Part shown: positions 1-12,499 of the stretch, piece after piece
How positions within the stretch are numbered: the first letter of the stretch is position 1
How the letters are laid out: every line of letters starts with the position of its first letter
DNA from: Limnanthes douglasii subsp. nivea
Lineage: Eukaryota > Streptophyta > Magnoliopsida > Brassicales > Limnanthaceae
Direction: 5' to 3'
Length of the DNA: 64,000 bases
Assembly: GCA_036936605.1 (NCBI GenBank)
Contig: JAUPFV010000002.1
Span: 333,907,215 to 333,971,214, forward strand
Notes under the pieces: model-generated
Database searches by the model: none
The model's input: only the letters and a program-made list of their open reading frames with translations
What the model was told of the DNA's origin: nothing
Position numbers and translations under genes: made by a program

Positions 1-1123
1 CAAATATTATGTAAATTTTGTATTTTAACCTCATCAGCATGTGTCTCCATCAACCCATTGAGTTGGCTAGCCATGTGAACCACGTTTTCCGTTGATCATC
101 TTGTATTATTTACCCTTTTCCCTGGTATAGCATGACTTTCTCTATAATTTGAGAATGAGAGAATCAATCAAATGCGTAACACGACGACTTAGGTAGGAGA
201 CGGAGAAGACCCATGTGTTTGAGTGAAAGTTTGGTCAAGAGGTAAAAGTCCCTCAAAGCCAAGACCATGGTGATACTTGGATACATCGGGGCATGTTGTC
301 TTGATGAGTACACTTGGATTACGGATACTTGGAGGATGGTGAAAACACAGGGGTGAGATTGGCAACCACAATCACTTGGTCTATACTAGTATTTTGTGAA
401 AATGCCTTAAATTTGTGCATGAATTTTGCTTGAAGACTCGACAAGGAAGGTAGTAATCTGTAAATACCGGATTCGATAAATTTGTTAGGTTTCCAAATAT
501 TTATAAAGTAATGACGAGGAGGTATGATGTCAAAGTTGTGACCGTCAAGAAGAGGGAGCAAATGGAGATGGAATCATGCGTAGAAGTCATTCTCACAAAA
601 ATATTTGACATGTTTAGCTACAAAATATAAAGAGATGGCATTAGAGGATAAATAAAAGAAACATGAGAACGAGGCTAAAATCCCCTAAGTGGATCCATAC
701 CGGTTATGGAGAAGGTCAAAGAAACATAGACCTTAGCAGCATAGGACCAATGACTACACATGAAAAGAAACCACACTTACACATCCTATTGGATTGAGGA
801 AAATTCCTCATTGTTATATGGCTTTTCTCAAAATGGTATAAATGCGTTTCCTTTGTTTCCTTTAGTAAACAAAAAGAGGTAAACCACGGGATCGAATGTG
901 TAACCCTCATAATGTCACACAATATTCGAAAGGCTATTAGGACGCTCCATTCATTCGGGTTAAGTTGGGTCGGTGAGAGTTTGGCCCACGATAAGTAATT
1001 GGACGTGAATGGATCTAGTGGGAGTTGAAATCCATAATAAAAGGGAGTACTAAAGAAGATGGTCTTGTAAGGATAAGTGTGAGACGGATATTCATCACGA
1101 GTTGGGAATTAAATAAGTAGGTC
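1..1123. other. Intergenic DNA, no gene recognised
   Basis: The stretch contains only short open frames without recognisable domains and no repeat that recurs elsewhere in the window. It ends at the 5-bp target duplication of the small LTR element that follows. It could be old unrecognised transposon sequence. Confidence 0.5.
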
Positions 1124-1128
1124 TTCAG

Positions 1129-1405
1129 TGATGGATTTTAATCCTCCTGTATTTGTGTGAATATAGGATTTTAATCCGTCTGTTTCTTTGGAATGTAGGA
1201 TTGCGTTAAAAAATGAAACAGAGACAACAAAGTTTATGTGAAAGGGTTAATTCATTTCACTAACATAATATCTTATATATTACATTGTAGAATAACTGAA
1301 ACATAAACGGAATAAAACGGCTTCAAACCGTTTGATCCTATCTATCAAGGCCGTGTTTGGCGTTTCTGTTTTTCCGAAATCCTGACTACATAATTTAACC
1401 TTACA
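1129..1405 (-). repeat. 3' LTR of the gag-only element
   Basis: The 277-bp copy is nearly identical to 2471-2747. In element orientation it is the 3' LTR, lying beside the polypurine tract. Confidence 0.93.
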
Positions 1406-1417
1406 TTTCTCTCCCTC
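1406..1417 (-). other. Polypurine tract of the gag-only element
   Basis: On the minus strand the sequence is GAGGGAGAGAAA directly against the 3' LTR, the expected primer for plus-strand DNA synthesis. Confidence 0.8.
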
Positions 1418-1459
1418 AATTTTGTAGTCAGTCGATCATCCATCTTCAAATTTGACTTC

Positions 1460-2452
1460 TCATTTAACAGAAGTATCGAAGTTTATCTCCGCCGCAAGCA
1501 ACGTAGCTTCTTCCTCCACTTGCTGAATTAAGTGAAGATTTTTTTCTGTCTTGTACCCACAATTTACAGCAAAATGACCATATTTATGACAGTTGTAACA
1601 TTTGACCTTTTTTATGTCAAAGGTGGAATCATGTTTCTTATGTCTCTCACCTTCCTTCCTGGAATTATTTTTGCCTCGACCCTTTTCCCTGTCTCGGCCT
1701 CCTCCATTTCCTAGGCCTCTTTCTCTGTTACTCGGACTGCCTTGATCCCTGTTTTGCATATCTGTCTTCGCGTACAAGATTTTTTCAACACCTTTCTTTT
1801 CTTCAAACTTTGTCATCTTATCTTCAAAGGCTTTTAAAGAGCCTATAATTTCTTCTAGAGACTTTGAGGAGATATCACCAAACTCTTCAATAGTTGTGGC
1901 CACTGACATAAATTTTGATGACACCGATCTTAGCAATTTTTCGATGACATAACTGTTGTCAACGTTTGCTCCAAGAGACCTTATCTTACCGACTATCATG
2001 GTCATCTTTCTGGTATACTCATCAACGGATTCATTCTCAGCCATGTCCATGCTGTCTAGTTCTCTTCTTAACGCTTGAGTTCTGACTTTAACAGCACGAT
2101 CTGCTCCAACATGAGTCTCTTTCAACGCATCCCACACTCCTTTTGCGGTGTCTTTATCCAGAATTTGATATAACGTCTCTTCATTCAATCCTTGGTAGAG
2201 AACAGCGAGTGCAAGTTGGTCTGTTTGTGTGTCAACCATTGACTCCACTGCTTCCCAAACTCTTTGGATGCGCATGAAAATTTTCATCTGCATAGCCCAT
2301 ACTTGGTAGTTTGTATCAGACAGTTTTGGGTACTGGAAGGATAGAGATTTTTCCCTCGAGACAGATCTACCTCCAGAAACTCCTGTCTGCATGCCTCCAC
2401 TGCCCCTCACCACACTGGCGTAACTATCATCCCGTCCTGGCGTGTTCGACAT
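1460..2452 (-). CDS. gag: Copia-type Gag polyprotein, 330 aa, intact
   Basis: This is a complete 330-residue frame beginning 18 bp inside the 5' LTR, just after the primer binding site. Residues about 35-75 (YPKLSDTNYQVWAMQMKIF) are the N-terminal copia Gag segment. Residues about 100-215 form the UBN2/Retrotran_gag region. A basic linker follows, then a CCHC zinc knuckle at about 285-298 (CYNCHKYGHFAVNC). Gag packages the element RNA into virus-like particles in the cytoplasm. No frameshift or stop was seen, unlike every other retrotransposon gene here. The ATG chosen is the first after the LTR. The short tail after the knuckle (about 32 aa) ends where protease would begin in an autonomous copia. 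Confidence 0.92.
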   Translation of the reverse strand: MSNTPGRDDSYASVVRGSGGMQTGVSGGRSVSREKSLSFQYPKLSDTNYQVWAMQMKIFMRIQRVWEAVESMVDTQTDQLALAVLYQGLNEETLYQILDKDTAKGVWDALKETHVGADRAVKVRTQALRRELDSMDMAENESVDEYTRKMTMIVGKIRSLGANVDNSYVIEKLLRSVSSKFMSVATTIEEFGDISSKSLEEIIGSLKAFEDKMTKFEEKKGVEKILYAKTDMQNRDQGSPSNRERGLGNGGGRDREKGRGKNNSRKEGERHKKHDSTFDIKKVKCYNCHKYGHFAVNCGYKTEKNLHLIQQVEEEATLLAAEINFDTSVK

Positions 2453-2456
2453 TGCG

Positions 2457-2468
2457 GCTCTGATACCA
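2457..2468 (-). other. Primer binding site (initiator tRNA-Met)
   Basis: On the minus strand it reads TGGTATCAGAGC, two bases inside the 5' LTR. This is the classic plant copia complement to the 3' end of initiator methionine tRNA. Confidence 0.92.
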
Positions 2469-2470
2469 AT

Positions 2471-2747
2471 TGATGGATTTTAATCCTCCTGTATTTGTGT
2501 GAATATAGGATTTTAATCCGTCTGTTTCTTTGGAATGTAGGATTGCGTTAAAAAATGAAACAGAGACAACAAAGTTTATGTGAAAGGGTTAATTCATTTC
2601 ACTGACATAATATCTTATATATTACATTGTAGAATAACTGAAACATAAACGGAATAAAACGGCTTCAAACCGTTTGATCCTATCTATCAAGGCCGTGTTT
2701 GGCGTTTCTGTTTTTCCGAAATCCTGACTACATAATTTAACCTTACA
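2471..2747 (-). repeat. 5' LTR of the gag-only element
   Basis: This 277-bp LTR pairs with 1129-1405 with one substitution seen. In element orientation it is the promoter-bearing 5' LTR. Confidence 0.93.
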
Positions 2748-2752
2748 TTCAG

Positions 2753-5150
2753 GAATGCTATTCTTCTAATGGATCTTGAACTCCTTAACAGTTATAGAGA
2801 TGGAAGTGAGAAGACCACTTGGGCGCTAACCCTGACGCCAAATATCCGACATAAAGGATACCCTCACTAAAAGTGACATAGCTACAAAACTCATCATGGG
2901 CATCTTGCTCGTCTCTAGAAAAGGCTTTGGAAGAATTAAAATGAAAATTATCGTTTACCGCACATGAATCAAGATATCTCTCGTCACCTTCCTCCGTTAT
3001 TAATAAAGTAAAATCAAAGATAAAAGGTAAACGCTATTACCAAGAGTGCAACTAGCAGGTTCACCACAAGGAAAACTCAATTGTCCACAGATTAAAAATC
3101 TGCTAAGGAAAACCGACACCCAGTAGAGGAAATATAGCTTCTAGAGATAAAATATAAATGTTTAGAGAGTGGTGCTCCAGATTGAAGTAAATATAAAACA
3201 CTGAAGTTATGAAGTATTTAAAAAATAAGAGGATCTTTATCCAAGTGACATGTGGCGAAAAGACTTAAAGTAATAATAAAAAATAGAAAAGTGAGAAGTC
3301 ATGTTCAAAGAGAAGTTTGGAAACAAGATAAAGCCACAATTCGAAAAACTTCATTAGCTTGACATCAAACGATAGAGTGGGAGAGTTACTAATGAGACAG
3401 AAGTAAATCTAAGATAAACTAGCCAATCGGAAGACCAAAAAATATAGTCGTCCGATCTTGCAAGATAAGAAAAGACTTAGCCAAGAAGCCTACTCGCAAA
3501 GTTGAACACCACCAGAATGGTCTCTGCCAAATGGCCACGACCAGAATTCCATAGTTCACATATGTTTGCGACCAAGATTCATAGAGCCTAGTCACACATA
3601 TCAGAGACCAAGTCACCTATCACCTTAGTCGTGCTTCTATGAAAGAATTTAGCTTATGGTCACACCTACATGCGCGATTACGAGCCTCATCGCATGGCCG
3701 CACACTCTTGTCTGAACAAGCGCAACAAGACCTTGCTAATTATTTAGGTACCATCTGGTAATGCCCCGATGCACGACCTAGCCACTTGGCCAAGTTGCTA
3801 CATTTGCTGGAGGCATGAATTTGTGCAACCAGAGCTTGAGCACCTCGGTACACGACATCGTTTTCCTGTCAAGAGAGTCTCCCTTCCTCCAAAGTCGCTA
3901 AGCGTATAAAAACCATGTATGACATATGGATAAAACATTTGACATTGTTTGATGAAGCAACACCGAAAGACGTATATAGGGTTTTGAAAGGAGGGGCAAC
4001 TGTCTGACACTCTATAGGTTTTTGGATTTTTACAACAAGTCGAATTTTGGAATCTCAACCCTTTATTACACTTTTTTCTTTCTAAAATACATATCATTTT
4101 CGATATTATTTTTTTCATATAGTTTTCGTATATCAGTACAAGGCTTAATAGTATTTATTATATTCTACAGACTTTTTATTTTTTTTGTTTTTAATGAAAA
4201 CTGATTTTTTTTATATTTGTACATAACCTTAAACCAACATGTATATGGAAAGGAATAAAGTAATAAATAAATACCCAAATATTAAAATAAAATCGATACT
4301 TTTCTCGTACTGAAATTTTGAGAATATTTTTGTACTTTTGATAGATTATTGCTTTGGTAAAAGTTATTAATCTATTTGTTTAAATAATTTCACGAAAAAT
4401 AAAATAAAACTCTTAACCTAAGAACGATCCTTACAAACTAGTAAGGAAGGTTCAACATAAAAAATCGTATTGTTTTGCTTTTATATCCAATAAATATAAA
4501 TAATTATGGATACATTTTAAAATCATAAATATCTTATGTTTATGAAAGTAATGTTCATAAATAACATCGTATAATAATTTTTAAATTACCAATAACCACA
4601 AGCTTCATTCGTTAAATTGATTTATAAATTTCATCACCAAATATTTTCTAATTTGAGATTGAAGCCCCTAAACCATAAAGGTCTTAACATTTTACAAGTG
4701 ATCAATACGAAAATTTAATTAAAGAAGTAAAATACTTTTTTATTTTCAAATTTTTTAACAAATATCTTTAAAATGTTTTCATTTTGAGCACAATTTGAGT
4801 TTTGTCCCTTTCAGGAGGCCATTACACCCAAGATCTATCTCCAAGAATAGTTATCTCTTCTAATATATGTTAAGTTTGAGGCGAGTCAATTCTTCTATAG
4901 TCAAACTAATTTTCATAATGTTATAGAGTTTTAATTTTAAATTCCACTTCTCTCAAATATTTTAAGACATTTTGAAATACATTACATTACATTTTTCTTT
5001 ATCACTATTCTCAATGGAATCATGATATGAAACAGTTTCAAAAACATCTCTTTACATTTCAATTGATAAGCAATTACATCCGAAAACCATATATTTTTTG
5101 ATCTTGGCTTGGTTTCCATCCTCTATCATTTGCTAGTTGATGAATGTCAA
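2753..5150. other. Intergenic AT-rich DNA, no gene recognised
   Basis: Only short open frames without recognisable domains are present. From about 4020 onward the base composition is strongly AT-rich. I found no terminal repeat or coding motif that supports an element call. Confidence 0.5.
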
Positions 5151-7405
5151 GTTCATGTTGCTCTTCTCTCTTATCATCAGACTTATCTAGTGGTAGGGAT
5201 TCCTCTGTACGATCTGAACCATAACCAGATCGAAAATATATTTTAGTAGAATCTTTCCAACTTCATCAAATCCACCATCAACTTCGCATTCTTCAATGTC
5301 ATGTCCTCTTCATTAAAAACTACGTATGTGTTTATCAAATCCTTCTGACGTGTAGGTTCAAGACGCTATACCTATACCATTTTAATTCTTCTAGATTTCC
5401 AAGGAATAATCATTTCATTGCTCTTGGCATAACATTATCTTGATTCGCATGTGCACAGTAATCCATATAACACTCTAAAATGTTCTACTTTAGTTTCTCT
5501 CCAATGCATGCCTCTTAAGAACAAAGAAACTTAAAAACCCTAGATGGACTCTTGTTGATGATACATGGAGCCATTATCATGGGTTCTCCCCAAAACCTGT
5601 GACTCATACAGCAGTATGAAGCATATATCTAACCCATTCCAACAGGGTTTGATTAATTCTCTCAATAAGTCCGTTTTATCAGGGAGTCTCAATTATGGTT
5701 TGGTGTATAAAAATACTAACCTTTGCGCAATATCTAGTAAACTCTTTGTTTACAAATTCTAAACCATTATTAGTCTGAAGCTTCATCAATATTTTTTCCA
5801 TTTGATTATCTACCAAAATCTTACACCATAAAGGAAGCTAATGTTTCGTTTTGGTCTTCAAAAGTAGAACATATAATTTCCTGGAATAATCATCAATCAA
5901 CGACATAAAGTACCTTGCACCACCTATGGTACATTCCCATTGTAAACCCCATATGTTTGAATGAACATAATCAGGTAGACTAATAGATGTATGGTTGTTA
6001 GGTAGAAACTTCACCCTCTTCATCTTGCCTAATACACAATTTTATCGAAATCTCGGCTTTTGAGCTATGATGTCATCGAAGAACCCTTATTTACTTAGTT
6101 TATTGAGTCATTTCTAACCTAAATGCCCCAGTCAATTAGGCCACAACATGATAGAATCATTTGCCACACTAGCTCCCTAAACATTATATATATATCAAGA
6201 ACCAACACACCATTAGTCCTATTGACTTCCATAACAATAAAGGATCCTTGGAAGGGCCTAATTTTTCCATCTTCACTCTTATAGGTAAACTCTTTCTCAT
6301 CTAACTTCTCAATAGAAATACAGTTACGTTTAACTTCTAGTATATATCTTATGTTTTTAATAACTCTCTTGAGTATTTTAAAGCTTCAGTCGAACCGTTC
6401 CAATCTTTTTGACATCACAATAGTCGTTATTTCCAAGGACGAAACTTCCACCATCAAGCATTTATAAGTTTTTCAATCCAAAGTTTATTCAAATTCATGT
6501 GGAATGAGGCACCCAAATCTAACATCTATTTACCATTATACCTGTAAAAATAAGAATAAATTATTATTATACACAAATCCTTAGATATCACTACAATATT
6601 ATAAGCTTTGGTCTTCTGATAGATTTTTTCCCTTTCTCCGAGTAGTTCTGATTGATATAGTATTTCCTATTGCATGTCTAGTTGATGAACTTTGAACATG
6701 TCCCAACCTTTTTAGACTTCAACCGACAGTTTTTTGTCCTCTTATTTGTATATCTCTTTGTTTATCGACCCTTTACACCCACTCTATGCCCTTTGACTTC
6801 AGCTATTGTAAGGGAATCTCTATCATAAAGCATGGTATCCACAAAGTGTCCATACTCCTTCTGTATATAATGTAAGAGGATGATTACTTGGTCCTATTTA
6901 TCCACCTTCACACCAAATGCATTCAAATAAAGTATGATTTGGTTGTAATAATCTAAGTACCTTTAAACACATGTGTTATTACCATTAAATAGTGTGTGAA
7001 GCTGTTTTTGTAGATATAATTTGTTCGCCAAGGATTTCTCCAAGAAAATTGCCTCTAGCGGGTTGGGTATAAGTAGCACCATGACATTAACATGTGTATA
7101 TTTATTATCAATAGCAACAACCAATCCCTTTTATAGTAAGTAATGTTTTACCTTAGTTCTTTAGAGGTTAAAATCATTTGATAAGTTGGCTTTTGTTAGA
7201 CTAAGCTCATGGAACTCATCTTTTGTGTCTTTCGGTTTCCAAATGAGATATAATTTTAAAGCATTCAGATCAATGATTGATATACATCTTCTACTGTTGC
7301 TTCACAGTCATTGTATTACTTGGTGGGGGAATCACCAATCCTTCGAGGCACTAACAAATGAGTGATTATTAAGCCTTTTGAAAATAAATTTAACATGTTA
7401 AAGAT
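5150..7405 (-). pseudogene. Degenerate Ty1/copia internal region (gag, GAG-pre-integrase, integrase)
   Basis: Reading on the minus strand, gag lies at about 6640-7400, including a stretch YGHFVDTMLYDRDSLTIAEVK typical of copia Gag. A GAG-pre-integrase region is at about 6060-6180 (MLWPN.LGHLG, normally MLWHKRLGHMS). The integrase core starts at 5838-6023, with KFLPNN, DYVHSNIWG and GGARYFMSLIDDYSRK, and continues through about 5600-5760 with NKEFTRYCAK and ERINQTLLEWVRYML. An acidic linker follows at 5170-5380. Reverse transcriptase and RNase H are missing at the left, so the element is 3' truncated. Stops and frameshifts occur in every domain; it cannot be active. The family resembles the plus-strand copia at 9.8-25.4 kb. 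Confidence 0.8.
5838..6023 (-). pseudogene. Copia integrase core, N-terminal fragment
   Basis: A 61-residue open piece holds the start of the copia integrase core. The motifs HSNIWG and IDDYSRK include the first catalytic aspartates of the D,D(35)E domain. It is the best preserved piece of the surrounding copia pseudogene and is followed by stops before the second catalytic residue. It is not a stand-alone gene. Confidence 0.8.
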
Positions 7406-7599
7406 GAGAAACAAATAAAAGAAACCATAATACTACCAAGAACACAATATAGATTTTTTCTGGTTCATATTGTGAATAAATCCTACATTTACAAAAACAT
7501 ACATTTTTTATAAACAAATAGGTTACATAAATTGTCTCAAACACAGAGGACTCGATACATATTTTTTTACAAAAGATTATGTTATTCAAAGAACTCTTT

Positions 7600-7945
7600 C
7601 TTCAATATTTATTTCTCATCTCACTTATTTCCCAATAGACCTATGATTATTTCTCTCACTTAAGAAATATACAACTCACGAAACTATCACACAACTGTAA
7701 CTTATTTTATATCAATATCTTCTTTTATTATATGTTTAGGAAAAATCCTAATTCTACATCAGACACTTCATATTAGAGCCTAATAATCAACGGTTAAAAT
7801 AATTTTGAATCAATTAATTTAATAAACCTCATAAATAGGAAATCAAAATTAATATAAAAGACCCAATTAATATAAGAATTATATTACATATAAGAAAACC
7901 AACATAAAATATCCAATTTAACTAAGAAACCTAACAATTAGAATA
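7600..7945 (-). repeat. Probable LTR of the minus-strand copia element
   Basis: AT-rich sequence upstream of the gag remnant contains repeated AATTAATATAAGA-like words, also seen in the flanks of the plus-strand copia (about 9815-9900 and 24780-25140). On the minus strand a TGTTAGG start near 7940 fits an LTR edge. Limits are approximate because no second copy was found to the left. Confidence 0.45.
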
Positions 7946-7950
7946 ATCTG

Positions 7951-8338
7951 TTAGCAGATGTCTCTACACCTAAGTCTTGGGTTGAGCTTCATGCCCCATA
8001 ACGACTCCACCTGGTTTATAATGACTCGAGTATCCATTTCCCCGATGTTCAAACTACTCTTTAGAGACACCAAGTTGGTTTGCCTTCAAGCTCGTGTAGT
8101 TCATGAACTTTGAAACTGGTAACAAATAGTATTTTGAACATCGGGGAAATGGATACTCGAGTCATTATAAAACTACATAGAAGTATTGTTGCGTGTAGCC
8201 TAAAAGTGATTGTTGAACGTTAACCAAATACTTAAGGACCAAAAAATGAGTAAGTTAAGAACTTAATTGTTGTTGTTTCTAGTTCTCTGTGGAGCATGAA
8301 GCTCAACCAAAGACTTATGTGTAAATACATCTGCTAAA
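7951..8338. repeat. Inverted repeat made of copia 3' tails
   Basis: Two pairs of inverted arms are visible. The inner pair, 8016-8058 and 8128-8170, is 43 nt long with one mismatch and a 69-nt loop. The outer pair, 7951-7997 and about 8292-8338, is imperfect. The right arm carries about 120 bp that the left lacks. The minus-strand reading of the left arm and loop resembles the sequence just before the 3' LTR of the plus-strand copia (about 24608-24750), so the palindrome probably arose from two oppositely oriented tails of that family. Confidence 0.75.
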
Positions 8339-9814
<1,476 letters not shown>

Positions 9815-10240
9815 TGTTTTTTAGGTCTCTTATATTAATTAGGTCTTTTATATTAATCAAGATTTTATATTTACGAGGTTTCTTATATTAGTGGATTGTG
9901 AGTTATTTTATTTTATTAATAAACTTTCATCTGAAGCATCTCATGAAGAATTGGGGTTTTTCCTAAACCTATAAATAGCATAAGATATTGCTATACAATA
10001 TACGATGTATTGTGATTCATGAGCTATATATTTTGTGAGAGATAAACTAGTTCTAGGTATTTTGAGAGATAAGTGAGATAAAAGATAAACAATAAATAGT
10101 GGATTGCTTTTTCATGTCATCTTTTGCTACAAAGAGTGATTGAATTATCTAGCCTACATGTATATAAAAGAGTGTACGTTACCCGTAGATGTACGATTTC
10201 TTCACAATCAAAACAACGTTACATATTGTCTTGTATGCTT
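9815..10240 (+). repeat. Probable 5' LTR of the plus-strand copia
   Basis: It contains repeated TTATATTAATTAGGTC-like words, a TATAAATAG box near 9970 and a TACAAAGAGTGATT segment that recurs at about 25296 in the presumed 3' LTR. The ends are not resolved. Confidence 0.45.
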
Positions 10241-10377
10241 TTATTTATTATGCTTTATTTTTTCTAGTTAATCATCTTACACATGGAAATTAGATGGTTC
10301 TTTCATAGATTCATTTAATCATATATATGATCTTGCATTGGCTGAATCTATAATGGTTCCCTTAAAAATGGTGGGGT

Positions 10378-11166
10378 TAACATGGAGAAACAGTAGAAAA
10401 AGCAACATATAACAAATTTGAAGGTTGTATAAGTAAATATGAGCTAGAAATTGGAAAGCCAGAAAGATGAGTTCCATAAAGCTTAGTCTAAAAAAATCAA
10501 CGGATTTAATGATTTCAACCTATTAAACTTATATTGATAATAAATTTACACAGGTTGATATCATGGTACTGTCTAAAGCTCATAGTCATACGAGGGGTAT
10601 CCAAAGAGCTTACGATACTCAGGTATGGAATTGACTAAAGCTAATAGATATGAAAAAGTCTTTGGACAATATATTCTATCTGAAAAAATAGGTTTACGCA
10701 ATGTCTATTAGTAATAGCACAAAGTTCTAAAGATACATAAATGGTTACAACTAAATCGTACTTGACTTGTATGTAGTTGTTGTGAAGGTGGATGAAAATG
10801 ATCAAACAATCATCCTCTTAAGTTTTCTGTTGAAAAAATTATCGACACTTCGTAAATACCATGCTCAACAAGAAAGACTCTCTTACAATGGCTGACGTTA
10901 GAAGCGTGTTGAACTCGAATAATCTTCAGAAGAAGTGTGACCGGAAAAGTGACTTCGGATGGCACATACTGTGTGTAAAGGGTAATTTGAGCCAAAATAA
11001 ATCAACTAAGAGAAAAGAAAATTGTTTCTTAAAGCTGAAAAGGGTTATGACGAATTTAAAAGTGATATATTGCGTATGCAAGACAAAATTAAATATTAAT
11101 CAAAACTGTTTGGAGAAGGAAAGTGCAACAACTATCAGAAGACCGAAGCATGAAATGTTGCAATGA
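10378..11166 (+). pseudogene. Copia gag, first copy
   Basis: The region around 10790-10930 reads as copia Gag once a frameshift near 10850 is allowed: NDQTIILLSF, then DSLTMADVRSVLNSNNLQKK. The open piece at 10861-11166 begins inside Gag, not at its true start. The zinc knuckle expected near 11100 is decayed. This copy is followed by its own integrase remnant and then by a second gag. Confidence 0.72.
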
Positions 11167-11239
11167 TGTTTGATGATTATAAATATGTAGATAGTTTAAT
11201 GTTAGTTCTTAAGAGCTCTGTAGTAGTAGGGTGTGTGTC

Positions 11240-11885
11240 TATTGTGGTGAAAGATTCTACCAGACTGTCGCATCATCGACCGAAGCATTTAAGTGAGAAG
11301 ATATACAGTGAACTAACTAAATAGGGGTTGTAGATGGTATTGCAGCTTGGATGCTGAGCTATTCTGAAAGCTGTGTATTGGGTAAATGCAGGAGGGTAAA
11401 GTTTTTGCCCAACAACTAGATATCAAATAGATTACTTTACTATGTTCATTCAAACCTTCGCGATCTAGTATGGAAACCTACCATAAATAGTGTAAGGGTA
11501 ATTAATGTTGATGATTAATAATTGTTCTGGCAAAGTATGGGTTCTACTTTTTAATACCCAATATGAAGCGATTTCTACCTCTGTAAACTCGAAGACTTTG
11601 CTAGAGAATCGAACTCAGAAATTGCTGAAGAAATTGTCGACTGATGATGAAGTGGAATACGTGAACAAGGAGTTTACTAACTTCATAACAAATTTTGGCA
11701 TTCCTAGGCATTGTATCGCAAGTGGGAATCCCCAATAAAATAAGCTTGTTGAGAAAATTAATCGAACCTTGCTGGAACCGGCTAGATGTATGCTTCATAC
11801 AATTGGAAGGTTTTGGAGATAAGTTGTGACAACAGGTATATATAACATCAAGAGGAGTCTATCACTAGCTATATCGTAATCTAAA
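11240..11885 (+). pseudogene. Copia GAG-pre-integrase and integrase, first copy
   Basis: It begins with a decayed GAG-pre-integrase stretch at 11255-11310 (RLSHHRPKHLSEK). The open piece 11505-11738 carries the middle and C-terminal part of the integrase core (NKEFTNFITNFGIPRHCIAS, lacking the usual TPQQNG). The next bases give KLVEKINRTLLEPARCMLH, the region with the third catalytic residue. The core is interrupted by stops and the sequence stops short of RT. Confidence 0.78.
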
Positions 11886-11984
11886 TTATAAGAGGTTTAA
11901 AATAATTCATTTCTAATTATAAATCAAAATGTCTACGATCTTTTCTAACAAAACAAATATTATTTAACATAATATATGTCGGTG

Positions 11985-12480
11985 GTGATAACTGCTATCA
12001 AAGTTCTAAATGATTACAACTGAGTCATATTTGACTTGAATGAAGTTGTGTGAAGGTGGAAAAGGAGGATAAAATAATAATCCTTCTAAGTTCAGTGCTG
12101 AAAGAGTATAAATAATTCGTTGACACCATGATTTACGGGAGATAATCACTTACTTAAACTCCAAATATTTTGAAAATAAGCGTGTTCTGAATGGTGACTC
12201 AGAACTACACATACTGAGTGCAAGGGGTTGATCAGAGAAGAGAGATTGAGGTGAGAAGAGAGAGAAATATCGGTCAAAGTCCAAATGAGCTAGTACGAGT
12301 TCAAACGTAATTTGTTAAATATGCATGAAAAAATAGCATATCAGTAGGAACTGCCCAAAAAAGGGAAAATGAAACAACTATTAAAAGACAAAATCCAGAG
12401 ATATTGGAATGGTGTCTGATGATTGTGAGTATACTGATGGTTTAATGACTTATTATTCTTGTAAATGTAACAAAAAAATG
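11985..12480 (+). pseudogene. Copia gag, second copy
   Basis: Similarity to the first copy resumes abruptly near 11995: the TTCTAAATGATTACAACT region and the following tract, which encodes a decayed gag segment, parallel 10725-10930. No LTR separates it from the preceding integrase remnant, so the element has an internal partial duplication and not two complete elements. Confidence 0.65.
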
Positions 12481-12499
12481 GGTTATAATCAGCATTGGT

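Larger units (their letters stand above)
1129..2747 (-). mobile_element. Gag-only LTR retrotransposon (TR-GAG type), apparently intact and young
   Basis: This is a complete 1619-bp element in minus orientation. Two 277-bp LTRs begin TGATGG and end CTTACA, and TTCAG flanks it at 1124-1128 and 2748-2752 as a perfect 5-bp target site duplication. Inside are a primer binding site, one gag gene and a polypurine tract; protease, integrase, reverse transcriptase and RNase H are absent. Such elements are known in plants as terminal-repeat retrotransposons with GAG domain and must borrow pol from an autonomous copia partner. The LTRs differ at one position I could find (A in CACTAACAT, G in CACTGACAT), implying recent insertion. 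The partner is not in this window; the copia remnants here look too decayed. Confidence 0.93.

Noticed and set aside
8016..8170. The 43-nt hairpin as a microRNA precursor
   Set aside because: Its arms are homologous to the tail of the local copia family; it more likely is a transposon-derived palindrome.
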